From: Thinopyrum elongatum
Lineage: Eukaryota; Streptophyta; Magnoliopsida; Poales; Poaceae
NCBI GenBank assembly: GCA_011799875.1
Contig: CM022298.1
Location: forward strand, 493,189,180-493,253,179
DNA length: 64,000 nt
Direction of reading: 5' to 3'
Shown here piece by piece: positions 1 to 12,029 of this stretch. The translations under genes were made by a program, and so were the position numbers. A model generated the notes under the pieces. That model ran no database searches and had not been told where the DNA came from. It saw only the letters and a program-made list of their open reading frames with translations. How positions within the stretch are numbered: position 1 is the first letter of the stretch; the number at the start of each line of letters is the position of its first letter.

Positions 1-2034
1 GGTGTGATCATGTTTTGCTTGTGAGAGAAGTTTAGTCAATGGGTCTGCCATATTCAGATCTGTATGTATTTTTGCAAATTTCTATGTCTACAATGCTCTG
101 CATGGAGCTACTCTAGCTAATTGCTCCCACTTTCAATTCAGGCTGGCAATGGGGATTACCCAGGCGGGTATTGGATTCCCATCCCCATCCCCGCGACAAC
201 CTCCCCATGCCCGTCCCCATCCCCATACCAGTCTGCGGGGATAAAAATATTCCCGTCCCCATCCCCGTCGGGTTTTTTGTCCCCATGGGGAAACCCATAC
301 ATGCAATCAATAACAACCTTCGATAGCATTTCAGTAGAAATAAATAACATTTCAATACAATAAATAATATGTTGTGGCTAGATTAGGGTTTTCTAAGGGC
401 TTTTGGACCAATGGGATGGCATGGAAGGAAATTTGGGTGGGTAAGTGCGGCAATTACATGGGGTCTACTAATTTTAGAGCCCACATGTAAGGCCTTAATG
501 GGTAAGGCGGGTAACGGGCATGGGTAATTCTATCCCATCCCCATCCCCGTCTTGCATGCTGGGTAAGGTATTTGACCCACCAGCTTCCCTGTGGGCATTA
601 AAACTGGCACATACCCGTCCCCTGATAGAGTAATTACCCACGGGGACGTGGGTAACGGTTAACCATTGCCAGCTTGACTTTCAATACTATCCAGATTGAG
701 ACTCAGAGTCATCCGGATCGGTGTTAAAACTTGCATCGACGTAACTCTTTACGATTTACTCTTTATCACCTCCATAACCGAGAAACATTTCCTTAGTCCT
801 CTTTAGGTACCTAAGGATAATTTTGACCACTGTCCAGTGATCTACTCCTGGATCACTATCGTACCCCCTTGCCAAATTCATGGCAAGGCACACAACAGGT
901 CTGGTACACAGCATGGCATACTTTATAGAACATATGACTGAGGCATAGGGAATGACTTTCATTCTCTCTATATATTCTGCCGTGGTCGGGTTTTGAGTCT
1001 TACTCAACTTCACACCTTGTTACACTGGCAAGAACTGTTTCTTTGACTGATCCATTTTGAACTTCTTCAAAACTTTGTCAAGGTATGTGCTTTGTGAAAA
1101 TCCTATTAAGCGTCTCGATCTATCCCTATAGATCTTGATGCCCAATATATAAGCAGCTTCACCGAGGTTTTTCATTGAAAAATTCTTATTCAAGTATCCT
1201 TTTATGCTATCCAGAAATTCTATATCATTTCCAATCAACAATATGTCATCCATATATAATATCAGAAATGCTACAGAGCTCCCACCACTTTCTTGTAAAT
1301 ACAGGCTTCACCGTAAGTCTGTATAAAACCATATGCTTTGATCACCTCATCAAAGCGTATATTCCAACTCTGAGATGCTTGCACCAGTCCATAGATGGAT
1401 CCCTGGAGGTTGCACACTTTGTTAGCACCTTTAGGATCGACAAAACCTTCTGATTGCATCATATACAACTTCTTCTTTAAGAAATCCATTAAGGAATGTA
1501 GTTTTGACGTCCATTTGCCAGATTTCATAATTATAAAATGCGGCAATTGCTAACATGATTCGAACAGACTTAAGCATCACTACGGGTGAGAAAGTCTCAT
1601 CGTAGTCAAACCCTTGAACTTTGTCAAAAACATTTTGCGACAAGTAGAGCTTTGTAGATAGTAACATTACCATCAGTGTCAGTCTTCTTCTTGAAGATCC
1701 ATTTATTCTCTATGGCTTGCCGATCATCGGGCAAATCCACCAAAGCCCATACTTTGTTCTCATACATGGATCCTGTCTTAGATTTCATGGCCTCAAGCCA
1801 TTTATCGGAATCTGGGTTTATCATAGCTTCTTCATAGTTCGTAGGTTCGCCATGGTCTAATAACATAACTTCCAGGATAGGATTACCGTACCACTCTGGT
1901 GAGGATCGTGCTCTGGTCGACCTACGAGGTTCAGTAGTAAGTTGATCCGAAGTTTCATGATCATCATCATTTGCTTCCTCTCTGGTTGGTGTAGGCATCA
2001 TGAGAACGGATTTCTCTGATGTACTACTTTCCAA
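1..2034 (-). pseudogene. Element A pol: reverse transcriptase and truncated RNase H
   Basis: Minus-strand fragments encode the Copia RT. The N-terminal part (YEEAMINPDSDKWLEAM) is near 1830, QMDVKTTFLNGF near 1510, SIYGLVQASQSWN near 1370 and the catalytic YMDDILLIGND near 1250 (A2 has YVDD here). The domain is cut by several frameshifts and stops. After the segment at 756-1013, the RNase H part reads GYDSDPG...IILRYL and then jumps to the end of the polyprotein. The stretch that normally holds the C-terminal half of RNase H is missing, exactly as in A2. The hAT-like element at 138-676 interrupts it further. The product, if made, would not be functional. Confidence 0.85.
138..676. mobile_element. 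Non-autonomous hAT-like element inserted in A
   Basis: This 539 bp segment is absent from the aligned position of sister copy A2 (near 13290-13320). It is bounded by a 9 bp direct repeat ACTTTCAAT (129-137 and 677-685), and its ends are near-inverted: CAGGCTGGCAATGG at the left and, reverse-complemented, CAAGCTGGCAATGG at the right. The interior is full of CCCATCCCC/GGGTAA motifs and has no credible ORF. Short TIRs with this subterminal composition fit the grass hAT families I remember. The 8-9 bp duplication leaves hAT (8) and Mutator (9) both possible. Confidence 0.75.
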
Positions 2035-3400
2035 TTAGAGAGAAGGTAAAATTACCTCATCAAGTTCTACTTTCCTCCCACTCACTTCTTTCGAGAGAAA
2101 CTCCTTCTCTAGAAAGGATCCACTCTTTGCAACAAAGATCTTGCCTTCGGATATGTGGTAGAAGGTGTACCCAATAGTTTCTTTAGGGTGTCCTATGAAG
2201 ACGCACTTCTCCGATTTAGGTTCGAGCTTATCAGGCTGAAGCCTTTTGACATAAGTGTCGCATCCCCAAACTTTTAAGAAACGACAGCTTAGGTTTCTTG
2301 CCAAACCACAGTTCATACGGTGTCGTCTCAACGGATTTAGACGGTGCCCTATTTAATGTGAATGCGGCTGTCTCTAATGCATAACCCCAAAACTATATAG
2401 GTAAGAGACATCATAGATCGCACCATATCTAATAAAGTACGGTTACGACGTTCGGACACACCATTACACTGTGGTGTTCCAGGTGGCGTGAGTTATGAAA
2501 CAATTCCACATTGTTTTCAATGAAGGCCAAACTCGTAACTCAAATATTCGCCTCCGCGATCAGATCGTAGAAACTTTATTTTTCTTGGTACGATGATTCT
2601 CCACTTCACTCTAAAATTCTATGAACTTTTCAAATATTTCAGACTTGTGTTTCATCAAGTAGATATACCCATACCTACTCAAATCATCTGTGAAGGTCAG
2701 AAAATAACGATACGCGCCGCGTGCTTCAACACTCATCGGACTGCATACATCGGTATGTATTATTTCCAATAAGTCATTAGCACGCTCCATTGTTCCGGAG
2801 AACGGAGTTTTAGTCATCCATGAGGCATGGTTCGCAAGTATCAAATGATTCATAATCAAGTGACTCCAAAAGTCCATCTGCATGGAGTTTCTTCATGCGC
2901 TTTACACCAATATGACCTAAATGGCAGTGCCACAAGTATGTTGCACTATCATTATCAACTTTTCATCTTTTGGCATCAATATTATGAATATGTGTATCAC
3001 TATGATCGAGATTCAATAAACCATTCACATTGGGTGTATGACCATAGAAGGATTTATTAATGTAAACAGAACAACAATTATTCTCTAACTTAAATGAATA
3101 ATTGTATTGCAATAAACATGATCTAATCATATTCATGCTCAACGCAAACACCAAATAACATTTATTTAGGTTCAACACTAATCCCGAAGGTAGAAGGAGT
3201 GTGCGATGGTGATCGTATCAACCTTGGAAACACTTCCAACACACATCGTCACCTCGCCCTTAACTAGTCTCTGTTTATGCTGCAACTCCTATTTCGAGTT
3301 ACTAATCTTAGAAACTGAACCGGTACCAAATACCCAGGGGATACTAAGAACACTAGTAAGGTACACATCAATAACATGTATATCAAATATACCTTTCTTA
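2035..3400 (-). pseudogene. Element A pol: protease and integrase remnants
   Basis: The minus strand shows the integrase core: HTDVCSPMSVEARG and FTDDLSRYGYIY near 2650-2780 (catalytic Asp residues), followed by SFLKVWGCDTYVKRLQP near 2270. The zinc-binding region is broken by stops. The protease motif near 3310-3345 reads WVFGTGSV, where sister copy A2 has WVFDTGSV, so the catalytic Asp codon (3325-3327) has become Gly. A TAG at 2611-2613 follows EKFIEF and is shared with A2. The region is colinear with 10560-12000 in the opposite orientation. It is a pseudogene. Confidence 0.85.
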
Positions 3401-4189
3401 ACTTTGCCATCCTTCTTATCCGCCAAGTATTCGGGGCAATTCCACTTCTAGTGACCATTTCCTTTGCAGTAGAAGCACTCAGTTTCGGGCTTGGGTCTAG
3501 CTTTGGGCTTCTTCACGGGAGTAGCAACTTGCTTGCCATTCTTCTTGAAGTTCCCTTTTTCCCTTGCCCTTTTTCTTGAAACTAGTGGTCTTGTTTAATC
3601 ATCAACACTTGATGCTCTTTCTTGATTTCTACCTTCGCCGATTTCAGCATCGCGAAGAGCTCGGGAATCATTTTCGTCATCCCTTGCATATTATAGTTCA
3701 TCACGAAGTTCTAGTAGCTTGGTGATAGTGACTAGAGAACTCTGTCAATCACTATCTTATCTGGAAGATTAACTCCCACTTGATTCAAGCGATTGTAGTA
3801 CCCAGACATTCTGAGCACATGGTCACTGGCTGAGCTATTCTCCTCCATCTTGTAGGCAAAGTAGAGGTCTCATACCTCTCGACATGGGCATGAGTCTGAA
3901 ATACCAATTTCAGCTCTTGGAACATCTCATATGTTATGTCGCGTTCAAAACATTTTTGAAGTCCCGGTTCTAAGCCGTAAAGCATGGTGCACTAAACCAT
4001 TAAGTAGTCATCATATCGAGCTTGCCAAATGTTCATAACGTCTGCATCTGCTCCTGCAATAGGTCTGTCACCTAGCGGTGCATCAAGGACATAATTCTTC
4101 TGTGCAGCAATGAGGATAATCCTCATATCACGGACCCAGTCCGCATTATTGCTACCATCATCTTTCAACTTAGTTTTCTCTAGGAACAT
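3401..4189 (-). pseudogene. Element A gag remnant
   Basis: The gag start is MFLEKTKLKDDGSNNADW (4189, minus strand). The frame is stopped by TAG at 3992-3994 just after DDYLMV, again by CTA/TAG at 3732-3734 (after DRVL) and 3711-3713. All three stops are at the same codons in A2. The CCHC zinc knuckle region lies near 3455-3490. The normal role is the capsid protein that packages element RNA. I choose the start because the same ATG opens gag in A2 (9779). Confidence 0.85.
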
Positions 4190-5438
4190 ATCAAAAATAT
4201 AGGGGAGATATATTGCGAGCTATTGATCTACAACATAGATATGCAAAAACTATTAAGACTAAGTTCATGATAAATTAAGTTCAATTAATCAAATTACTAA
4301 TGAACTCCCACTTAAATAAACATCCCTCAAGTTATCTAAGTGATACGTGATCCAAATCAACTAACCCATGTCCGATCATCACGTGAGATGGGTTGTCTTC
4401 AATGGTGAACATCTCTATGTTGATCATATCTACTATATGACTCACGTTCGACCTTTCGGTCTCCAGTGTTCCGAGACCATGTCTGTACATGCTAGGCTCT
4501 TCAAGTTTAACCGAATTATTCTGCATGTGCAAAACTGTCTTACACCCGTTGTATGTGAACATAGAGTCTATCACACCCGATCATCACGTGGTGCTTCGAA
4601 ACGACGAACTTTGGCAACGGTGCATACTCGGGGAGAACACTATTATCTTGATATTTAGTGAAGGGATCATCTTATAATGCTACGGCCGTTCTAAGCAAAA
4701 TAAGATGCATAAAGGATAACATCACATGCAATCAAAATATGTCACATGATATGGCCATCATCATCTTGTGCTTTTGATCTCCATCTCCAAAGCATCGTCA
4801 TGATCTCCATCGTCACCGGCTCGACACCTTGATCTCCATCATTGCGTTGGGGTCGGCTCGCCAACTATTGCTTCTACGACTATCGCTAACGCATAGTGAT
4901 AAAGTAAAGAAATTACATGGCGCTTGCACTTCATACAATAAAGAGACAACCCTAAGGCTCCTGCCGGTTGTCGATATTACAAAACATGATCATCTCATAC
5001 ATCAACATATATCACATCATATCTTGACCATCTCACATCACAACATGCCGTGCAAAAACAAGTTAGATGTCCTCTACTTTGTTGTTGCAAGTTTTTACGT
5101 GGCTGGTACGGGCTTCTATCAAGAACCGTTCTTACCTACGCAAAACCACAACGGCGATTCATCAAGTTTGCTGTTTTAACCTTCTTCAAGGACCGGCCGT
5201 AGTCAAATTCGATTCAACTAAAGTAGAAGAAACAGACACCCGCCAGCCACCTTTATGCAAAACTAGTTGCATGTCTGTCGGTGGAACCGGTCTCATGTGC
5301 GTGGACATGTAAGGTTGGTCCGGGTCGCTTCATCCCACAATACCACCGAATCAAAATAAGACGTTGGTGGTAAGCAGTATGACTATCACCGCCCACAACT
5401 CTTTGTGTTCTACTCGTGCATATCATCTACGCATAGAC
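4190..5438 (-). other. Element A untranslated leader
   Basis: Between the primer-binding site (5439-5454) and the gag ATG (4189) lies about 1.25 kb without a coding frame. It is colinear, in reverse orientation, with 8535-9778 of A2. No gene is seen here. Packaging and dimerisation signals would be expected in this part of a Copia RNA, but none can be pinpointed from sequence alone. Confidence 0.75.
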
Positions 5439-5454
5439 CTGGCTCGAATGCCAC
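5439..5454 (-). other. Primer-binding site of element A
   Basis: The minus strand reads GTGGCATTCGAGCC directly after the LTR end CCCAACA. It is a degenerate form of TGGTATCAGAGCC, the initiator-tRNA-Met primer site used by Copia elements. Confidence 0.8.
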
Positions 5455-5835
5455 TGTTGGGAAATGTTGCATGGAAAACAAAAAAAATTCTACGCACACG
5501 CAAGATCTATCCTTGGAGATGCATAGCAACGAGAGGAGAGAGTGTGTCTACGTACCCTCATAGACCGTAAGCGGAAGCGTTTAATAACGCGGTTGATGTA
5601 GTCGAACTTCTTCGCGCTCCAACCGATCAAGTACCGAACGTACGGCACCTCCGCGTTCAGCACACGTTCAGCTCGGTGACGTCCTCCGCCTTCTTGATCC
5701 AGCAAGACGGCGAGGTAGTGGATGAGTTCCAGCAGCACGACGGTGTGGTGACGGTGAAGGTGAAGCTATCTCCGCAGGGCTTCGCCTAAGCACTACGAAA
5801 ATATGACCGAGGGTGTAAACAGTGGAGGGAGGCGC
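5455..5835 (-). repeat. Element A 5' LTR, inner (3') piece
   Basis: The last 381 bp of the LTR of A. On the minus strand it ends at TTTCCCAACA, next to the primer site. It is interrupted by element B; the other piece is 34630-35998. The GGCGC at 5831-5835 is the left target-site copy of B. Confidence 0.85.
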
Positions 5836-6821
5836 TGATACGTCTCCAATGTATCTATAATTTTTTATTGTTCCATGCTGTTATATTATCATTCTTGGAT
5901 GTTTTACAATCATTTATAGCAACTTTATATCATTTTTTGGGACTAACCTATTGACATAGTGCCCAGTGCCAGTTGCAGTTTTTTGCTTGTTTTTTACTTC
6001 GTAGAAAATCAATACCAAATGGAGTCCAAACGTGGCGAAACTTTTTGGTGATTTTTTCTGGACCAGAAGACACAAGTTGGGCCAAGAAAGTACCTGAGGG
6101 GGGCTCCGAGGGGAGCACAACCCACCAGGGCGCGCCTGGGGGCCTAGGCGCGCCCAGGTGGGTTGTGCCCACCTCGGCCACCTCCCGCACCGCCTCTTTG
6201 CTCTATAAATACCTCAATATTCCAGAAACCCTAGGGGAGTCGACGAAAATCAATTCCAGCCGGCGCAAGTTCCAGAAACCACAGATCCAATCTAGACACC
6301 ATCATGGAGGGGTTCATCATCCTCATTGGTGCCTCTCCGATGATGTGTGAGTAGTTCATTGTAGACCTACGGGTCCATAGGCAGTAGCTAGATGGCTTCC
6401 TCTCTCTCTCTTGATTCTCAATACAATGGTCTCTTGGAGATCTATTTGATGTAACTCTTTTTTGCGGTGTGTTTGTTATGATCCAATGAACTTTGAGTTT
6501 ATTATCAGATCTATGTTTTTATCCATGAAAGTTATTTGAGTCTTTTGATCTCTTATATGCATGATTACTTATAGCCTCGTATTTCTTCTTCGAATCTTTG
6601 GTTTAGTTATGCCAACTAGATCGATTTTTCTTGCCATGGGAAGAGGTGCTTTGTGATGGGTTCGATCTTACGGTGCTTGATCCCAGTGACAGAAGGGGAA
6701 CCGACACGTATGTATCGTTGCTATTCAGGATAACAAGGTGTGGTCTATTTCTGCATAAATAGATCTTGTCTACATCATGTCATCGTTCTTATTGCATTAC
6801 TCCATTTCTCCATGAACTTAA
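5836..6821 (+). repeat. Element B 5' LTR, first part
   Basis: The first 986 bp of the LTR, with a TATA box TATAAAT at 6204-6210. The paired 3' LTR copy begins at 19530 and has the same TATA box at 19899-19905. The copy ends with the first CTTAA target site of A2 (6817-6821). An ORF of about 125 codons (5973-6350) recurs in the other LTR but matches nothing known to me. Confidence 0.9.
6204..6210 (+). promoter_or_regulatory. TATA box of element B LTR
   Basis: CTCTATAAATACC at the expected place in the LTR, conserved in the 3' LTR (19899-19905). It probably marks the U3/R promoter. Confidence 0.65.
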
Positions 6822-8519
6822 TGAAGGAAATATGCCCTAGAGGCAATAATAAAGTTGTTATTTATATTTCCTTATATCATGAAAAATGTTTATTATTCAT
6901 GCTAGAATTGTATTAACCGAAAACTTAGTACATGTGTGAATACATAGACAAACAGAGTGTCCCTAGTATGCCTCTACTTGACTAGCTTGTTTATCAAAGA
7001 TGGTTATGTTTCCTGACCATAGACATGTGTTGTCATTTGATGAACGGGATCACATCATTAGAGAATGATGTGATGGACAAGACCCATCCGTTAGCTTAGC
7101 ATAATGATCGTTAAGTTTTATTGCTATTGCTTTCTTCATGACTTATACACATTCCTCTGACTATGAGATCATGCAACTCCCGAATACCGGAGGAACACTT
7201 TGTGTGCTATCAAACGTCACAACATAAGTGGGTGATTATAAAGATGCTCTACAGGTGTCTCCGAAGGTGTTTGTTGGGTTGGCATAAATCGAGATTAGGA
7301 TTTGTCACTCCGAGTATCGGAGAGGTATCTCTGGGCCCTCTCGGTAAGGCACATCATATGAAGCCTTGCAAGCAATGTGACTAATGAGTTAGTTGCGGGA
7401 TGATGCATTACGGAACAAGTAAAGAGACTTGCCGGTAACGAGATTGAACTAGGTATGAAGATACCAACGATTGAATCTCGGGCAAGTAACATACCGATGA
7501 CAAAGGGAATGACGTATGTTGTTATGCGGTTTGACCGATAAAGATCTTCGTAGAATATGTAGAAGACAATATGAGCATCCGAGTTCCGCTATTGGTTATT
7601 GACCGGAGAAGTGTCTCGGTCATGTCTACATAGTTCTCGAACCCGTAGGGTCCGCATGCTTAACGTTCGATGATGATTTGTATTATGAGTTATGTGTTTT
7701 GATGACCGAAGTTTGGTCAGACTCCCGGATGAGATCACGGACATGACGAGGAGTCTCGAAATGGTCGAGACATAAAGATTGATATATTGGAAGGCTATAT
7801 TCGGATATCGGAATGGTTCTGGAGAAGTTCGGGTATTTTCCGGAGTACCGGGAGGTTACCGGAACCCCCCGGGGAGTTGTTGGGCCTTACTGGGCCTTAG
7901 TGGAAAGAGGAGGTGGTGCCCCCCCCCCCCAAGCCCAGTCCGAATTGGACAAGGGGTTGGGGCGCGACCCCCCTCTCCCTTCCTTTCCCCCTCTCCTTTA
8001 GGTGGAATCCTACTAGGACTTGGAGTCCTAGTAGGACTCCTCTCTCCCGGCGCGCCTAGCAAGGGCCGGCCGGCCTCCCCCTCCCTCCTTTATATACGGG
8101 GGCAGGGGGTCACCCTAGGACACACCAAGTTCTCTCTTAACTGTGTGCGGTGCCCCCCTCCATAGTTACACACCTCGGTCATATCGCCGTAGTGCTTAGG
8201 CGAAGCCCTGCGCCGGTAACATCATCAACACCGTCGCCATGCCGTCGTGCTGACGGAACTCTCCCTCGTCCTCAACTGGATCAAGAGCTCGAGGGACGTC
8301 ATCGAGCTAAACATGTGCTGAACTCGGAGGTGCCGTACGTTCGGTGCTTGATCGGTTGGATCGCGAAGACGTTCGACTACATTAACCACGTTAAGCTAAC
8401 GCTTCCGCTTTCGGTCTACGAGGGTACATGGACATACTCTCCCCTCTCGTTGCTATGCATCTCCTAGATAGATCTTGCGTGAACATAGGAAAAATGTTGA
8501 AATTGCACGTTCCCCAACA
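6822..8519 (+). repeat. A2 5' LTR
   Basis: 1698 bp, starting TGAAGGAAATATGCCCTAG and ending TTCCCCAACA. The start is the hallmark of BARE1/WIS/Angela LTRs. It has a TATA box and a C-rich stretch (7919-7930) that differs in length and content from the 3' LTR. Confidence 0.92.
8091..8096 (+). promoter_or_regulatory. TATA box of A2 5' LTR
   Basis: CCTTTATATACGGGGG, matching the TATA region of the BARE1/Angela LTR promoter as I know it. The 3' LTR has the same motif at about 14895-14901. Confidence 0.65.
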
Positions 8520-8520
8520 G

Positions 8521-8534
8521 TGGCATCCGAGCCA
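8521..8534 (+). other. A2 primer-binding site
   Basis: TGGCATCCGAGCC one base after the LTR end. It is a variant of the initiator-tRNA-Met site TGGTATCAGAGCC of Copia elements. Confidence 0.8.
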
Positions 8535-9778
8535 GGTCTATGCGTAGATGATATGCACGAGTAGAACACAAAGAGTTGTGGGCGATAATAGTCATACTGC
8601 TTACCACCAACGTCTTACTTTGATTCGGCGGTATTGTTGGATGAAGCGGCCCGGACCGACATTACATGACCGCGTTCATGAGTGGTTCTACCGACGTGCT
8701 TTGCACACAGGTGGCTGGCGGGTGTCTGTCTCTCCAACTTTAGTTGAATCGAGTTTGACTACGGCCGGTTCTTGTTGAAGGTTAAAACAGCACACTTGAC
8801 GAAAAATTGTTGTGGTTTTGATGCGTAGGTAAGAACGGTTCTTGCTAGAAGCCCGTAGCAGCCACGTAAAACTTGCAACAACAAAGTAGAGGACGTCTAA
8901 CTTTTTTTCGCAGGGCATGCTGTGATGTGATATGGTCAAGACATGATGTGATATACGTTATTGTATGAGATGATCATGTTTTGTAAAAGTTATCGGCAAC
9001 TGGCAGGAGCCTTATGGTTGTCGCTTTATTGTATGAAATGCAATCGCCATGTAATTGCTTTACTTTATCACTATGCGGTAGCGATAGTCATAGAAGCAAT
9101 AGTTGGCGAGACGACAACGACGCTACGATGGAGATCAAGGTGTCAAGCCGGTGACGATGGGGATCATGACGGTGCTTTGGAGATGGAGATCAAAGGCACA
9201 AGATGATGATGGCCATATCATGTCACATATTTTGATTACATGTGATGTTTATCTTTTATGCATCTTATTTTGCTTAGTACGGCGATAGCATTATAAGATG
9301 ATCCCTCACTAAATTTCAAGGTATAAGTGTTCTCCCTGAGTATGCACCGTTGCGAAAGTTCTTCGTGCTGAGACACCACGTGATGATCGGGTGTGATAGG
9401 CTCTACGTTCAAATACAACGGGTGCAAGACAGTTTTGCACATGCGGAATACTCGGGTTAAACTTGGCGAGCCTAGCATATGCAGATATGGCCTCGGAACA
9501 CTGAGACCGAAAGGTCGAACGTGAATCATATAGTAGATATGATCAACATAGAGATGTTCACCATTGAAAACTACTCCATCTCACGTGATGATCAGACATG
9601 GTTTAGTTGATTTGGCACGTGATCATTTAGATGACTCGAGGGATGTCTATCTAAGTGGGAGTTCTTAAGTAATATGATTAATTGAACTTTAATTTATCAT
9701 GAACTTAGTCCTGGTAGTATTTGTAAATTATGTTGTAGATCAATAGCTCGCGTATAGCTCCCCTGTTTTATTTTTGAT
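8535..9778 (+). other. A2 untranslated leader
   Basis: About 1.24 kb between the primer site and the gag ATG without a coding frame. It is colinear with the leader of A (4190-5438, reversed). Nothing else is recognised in it. Confidence 0.75.
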
Positions 9779-10561
9779 ATGTTCCTAGAGAAAACTAAGT
9801 TGAAAGATGATAGTAGCAATGATGCGGACTGGTTCCGTGATCTGAGGATCATCCTCATTGCTGCACAGAAGAATTATGTCCTTGATGCACCGCTAGGTGA
9901 CAGACCTGTTGCAGGAGCAGATGCAGACGTTATGAACGTTTGGCAAGCTCGATATGATGACTACTTGATAGTTTAGTGCACCATGCTTTACGGCTTAGAA
10001 CCGGGACTTCAAAAACGTTTTGAACGCCACGGAGCATATGAGATGTTCCAAGAGATGAAATCAGTATTTCAGACTCATGCCCATGTCGAGAGGTATGAGA
10101 CCTCTGACAAATACTTTGCCTACAAGATGGAGGAGAATAGCTCAACCAGTGAGCATATGCTCAGAATGTCTGGGTACTACAATCGCTTGAATCAAGTGGG
10201 AGTTAATCTTCCAGATAAAATAGTGATTGACAGAGTTCTCTAGTCACTATCACCAAGTTACTAGAACTTCGTGATGAACTATAATATGCAAGGGATGACG
10301 AAAACGATTCCCAAGCTCTTCGCGATGCTGAAATCGGCGAAGGTAGAAATCAAGAAATAGCATCAAGTGTTGATGGTTGACAAGACCACTAGTTTCAAGA
10401 AAAAGGGTGAGGGAAAGAAAGGGAACTTCAAGAAGAATGGCAAACAGGTTGTCACTCTCGTGAAGAAGCCCAAAGATGGACCTAAGCCTGAAACTGAGTG
10501 CTTCTACTGCAAAGGAAATGGTCACTCGAAGCGGAATTGCTCCAAAATACTTGGCGGATAA
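9779..10561 (+). pseudogene. A2 gag remnant with CCHC knuckle
   Basis: The start is MFLEKTKLKDDSSNDADWF. The frame is stopped by TAG at 9974-9976, 10241-10243 and 10262-10264, and again after a K-rich stretch near 10357. Downstream, CFYCKGNGHSKRNC (10501-10542) is a complete CCHC zinc knuckle of a Copia nucleocapsid. The first three stops are identical in element A; the fourth is not (A reads KKEHQ there). The role in an intact element is RNA packaging and particle assembly. Confidence 0.87.
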
Positions 10562-12029
10562 GAAGGATGGCAAAGTGAACAAAGGTATATTTGATATACA
10601 TGTTATTGATGTGTATTTTACTAGTGTTCATAGTAGCCCCTGGGTATTTGATACTGGTTCAGTTGCTAACATTAGTAACTCGAAACAGGAGTTGCAAAAT
10701 GAACAGAGACTAGTTAATGACAAGGTGACGATGTGTGTTGGAAGTGATTCCAAGGTTGATAAGATCACCATCGCACACTACCTCTACCTTCGGGATTAGT
10801 GTTGGACCTAAATAAATGTTATTTGGTGTTTGCGTTGAGCATGAATATGATTGGATCATGTTTATTGCGATACGGTTATTCATTTAAGTCAGAGAATCAT
10901 TGTTGTTCTGTTTACATGAATAAAACCTTCTATGGTCATACACTCAATATAAATGGTTCATTGAATCTCGATCGTAGTGATACACATATTCATAATATTG
11001 ATGCCAAAAGATGCAAAGTTGATAATGATAGTGCAACATATTTGTGGCACTGCCGTTTAGGTCATACTGGTGTAAAGCGCATGAAGAAACTCCATGCAGA
11101 TGGACTTTTGGAATCACTTGATTATGAATCATTTGATGCTTGCGAACCATGCCTCATGGGCAAGATGACTAAGACTCCGTTCTCCGGAACAATGGAGCGG
11201 GCAACTGACTTATTGGAAATAATACATACTGATGTATGCGGTCCGATGAGTGTTGAGGCTCGCGGCGGGTATCGTTATTTTCTGACCTTCACAGATGATT
11301 TGAGCAGATATGGGTATATCTACTTGATGAAATATAAGTCTGAAACATTTGAAAAGTTCAAAGAATTTTAGAGTGAAGTGGAAAATCATCATATCAAGAA
11401 AATAAAGTTTCTACGATCTGATCGTGGAGGTGAATATTTGAGTTATGAGTTTGGTCTTTATTTGAAACAATGTGGAATAGTTTCGCAACTCACGCCACCT
11501 GGAACACCACAGTGTAATGGTGTGTCCGAACGTCATAACCGTACTTTATTAGATATGGTGCGATCTATGATTTCTCTTACCAAATTACCACTATCGTTTT
11601 GGGGTTATGCATTAGAGACAGCTGCATTCACGTTAAATAGGGCACCATCTAAATCCGTTGAGACGACACCATATGAACTGTTGTTTGGCAAGAAACCTAA
11701 GCTGTCGTTTCTTAAAGTTTGGGGCTGCGATGCTTATGTGAAAAAGCTTCAACCTGATAAGCTTGAACCCAAATCGGAGAAATGCGTCTTCATAGGATAC
11801 CCAAAGGAGACTGTTGGGTACACCTTCTATCACAGATCCGAAGGCAAGATATTCATTGCTAAGAATGGATCCTTTCTAGAGAAGGAGTTTCTCTCGAAAG
11901 AAGTGAGTGGGAGGAAAGTAGAACTTGATGTGGTAATTGTACCTTCTCCCGTATTGGAAAGTAGTTCATCACAGAAATCAGTTCCAGTGATGCCTACACC
12001 AATCAGTGAGGAAGTTAATGATGATGTTC
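10562..12029 (+). pseudogene. A2 protease and integrase remnants
   Basis: The protease motif WVFDTGSV (about 10640) keeps its catalytic Asp. The integrase zinc region WHCRLGH...CEPC lies at about 11045-11150. The catalytic core HTDVCGP / FTDDLSRYGY is at about 11228-11320, followed by SDRGGEY and the Glu in GVSERHNRT (about 11520-11540). A TAG at 11369-11371, shared with A, splits the core between the second and third catalytic blocks. The Copia order PR-INT-RT is preserved. Confidence 0.87.

Noticed and set aside
5973..6350. 125-codon ORF repeated at 19668-20045
   Set aside because: It lies in both LTR copies of B and spans the TATA box region. The duplication is explained by the LTRs, and no domain is seen.
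7779..8165. Pro/Gly-rich ORFs in the A2 LTRs (also 14581-14922, 34650-35081)
   Set aside because: They fall in the C-rich promoter part of Angela LTRs and their frames are not kept between LTR copies.
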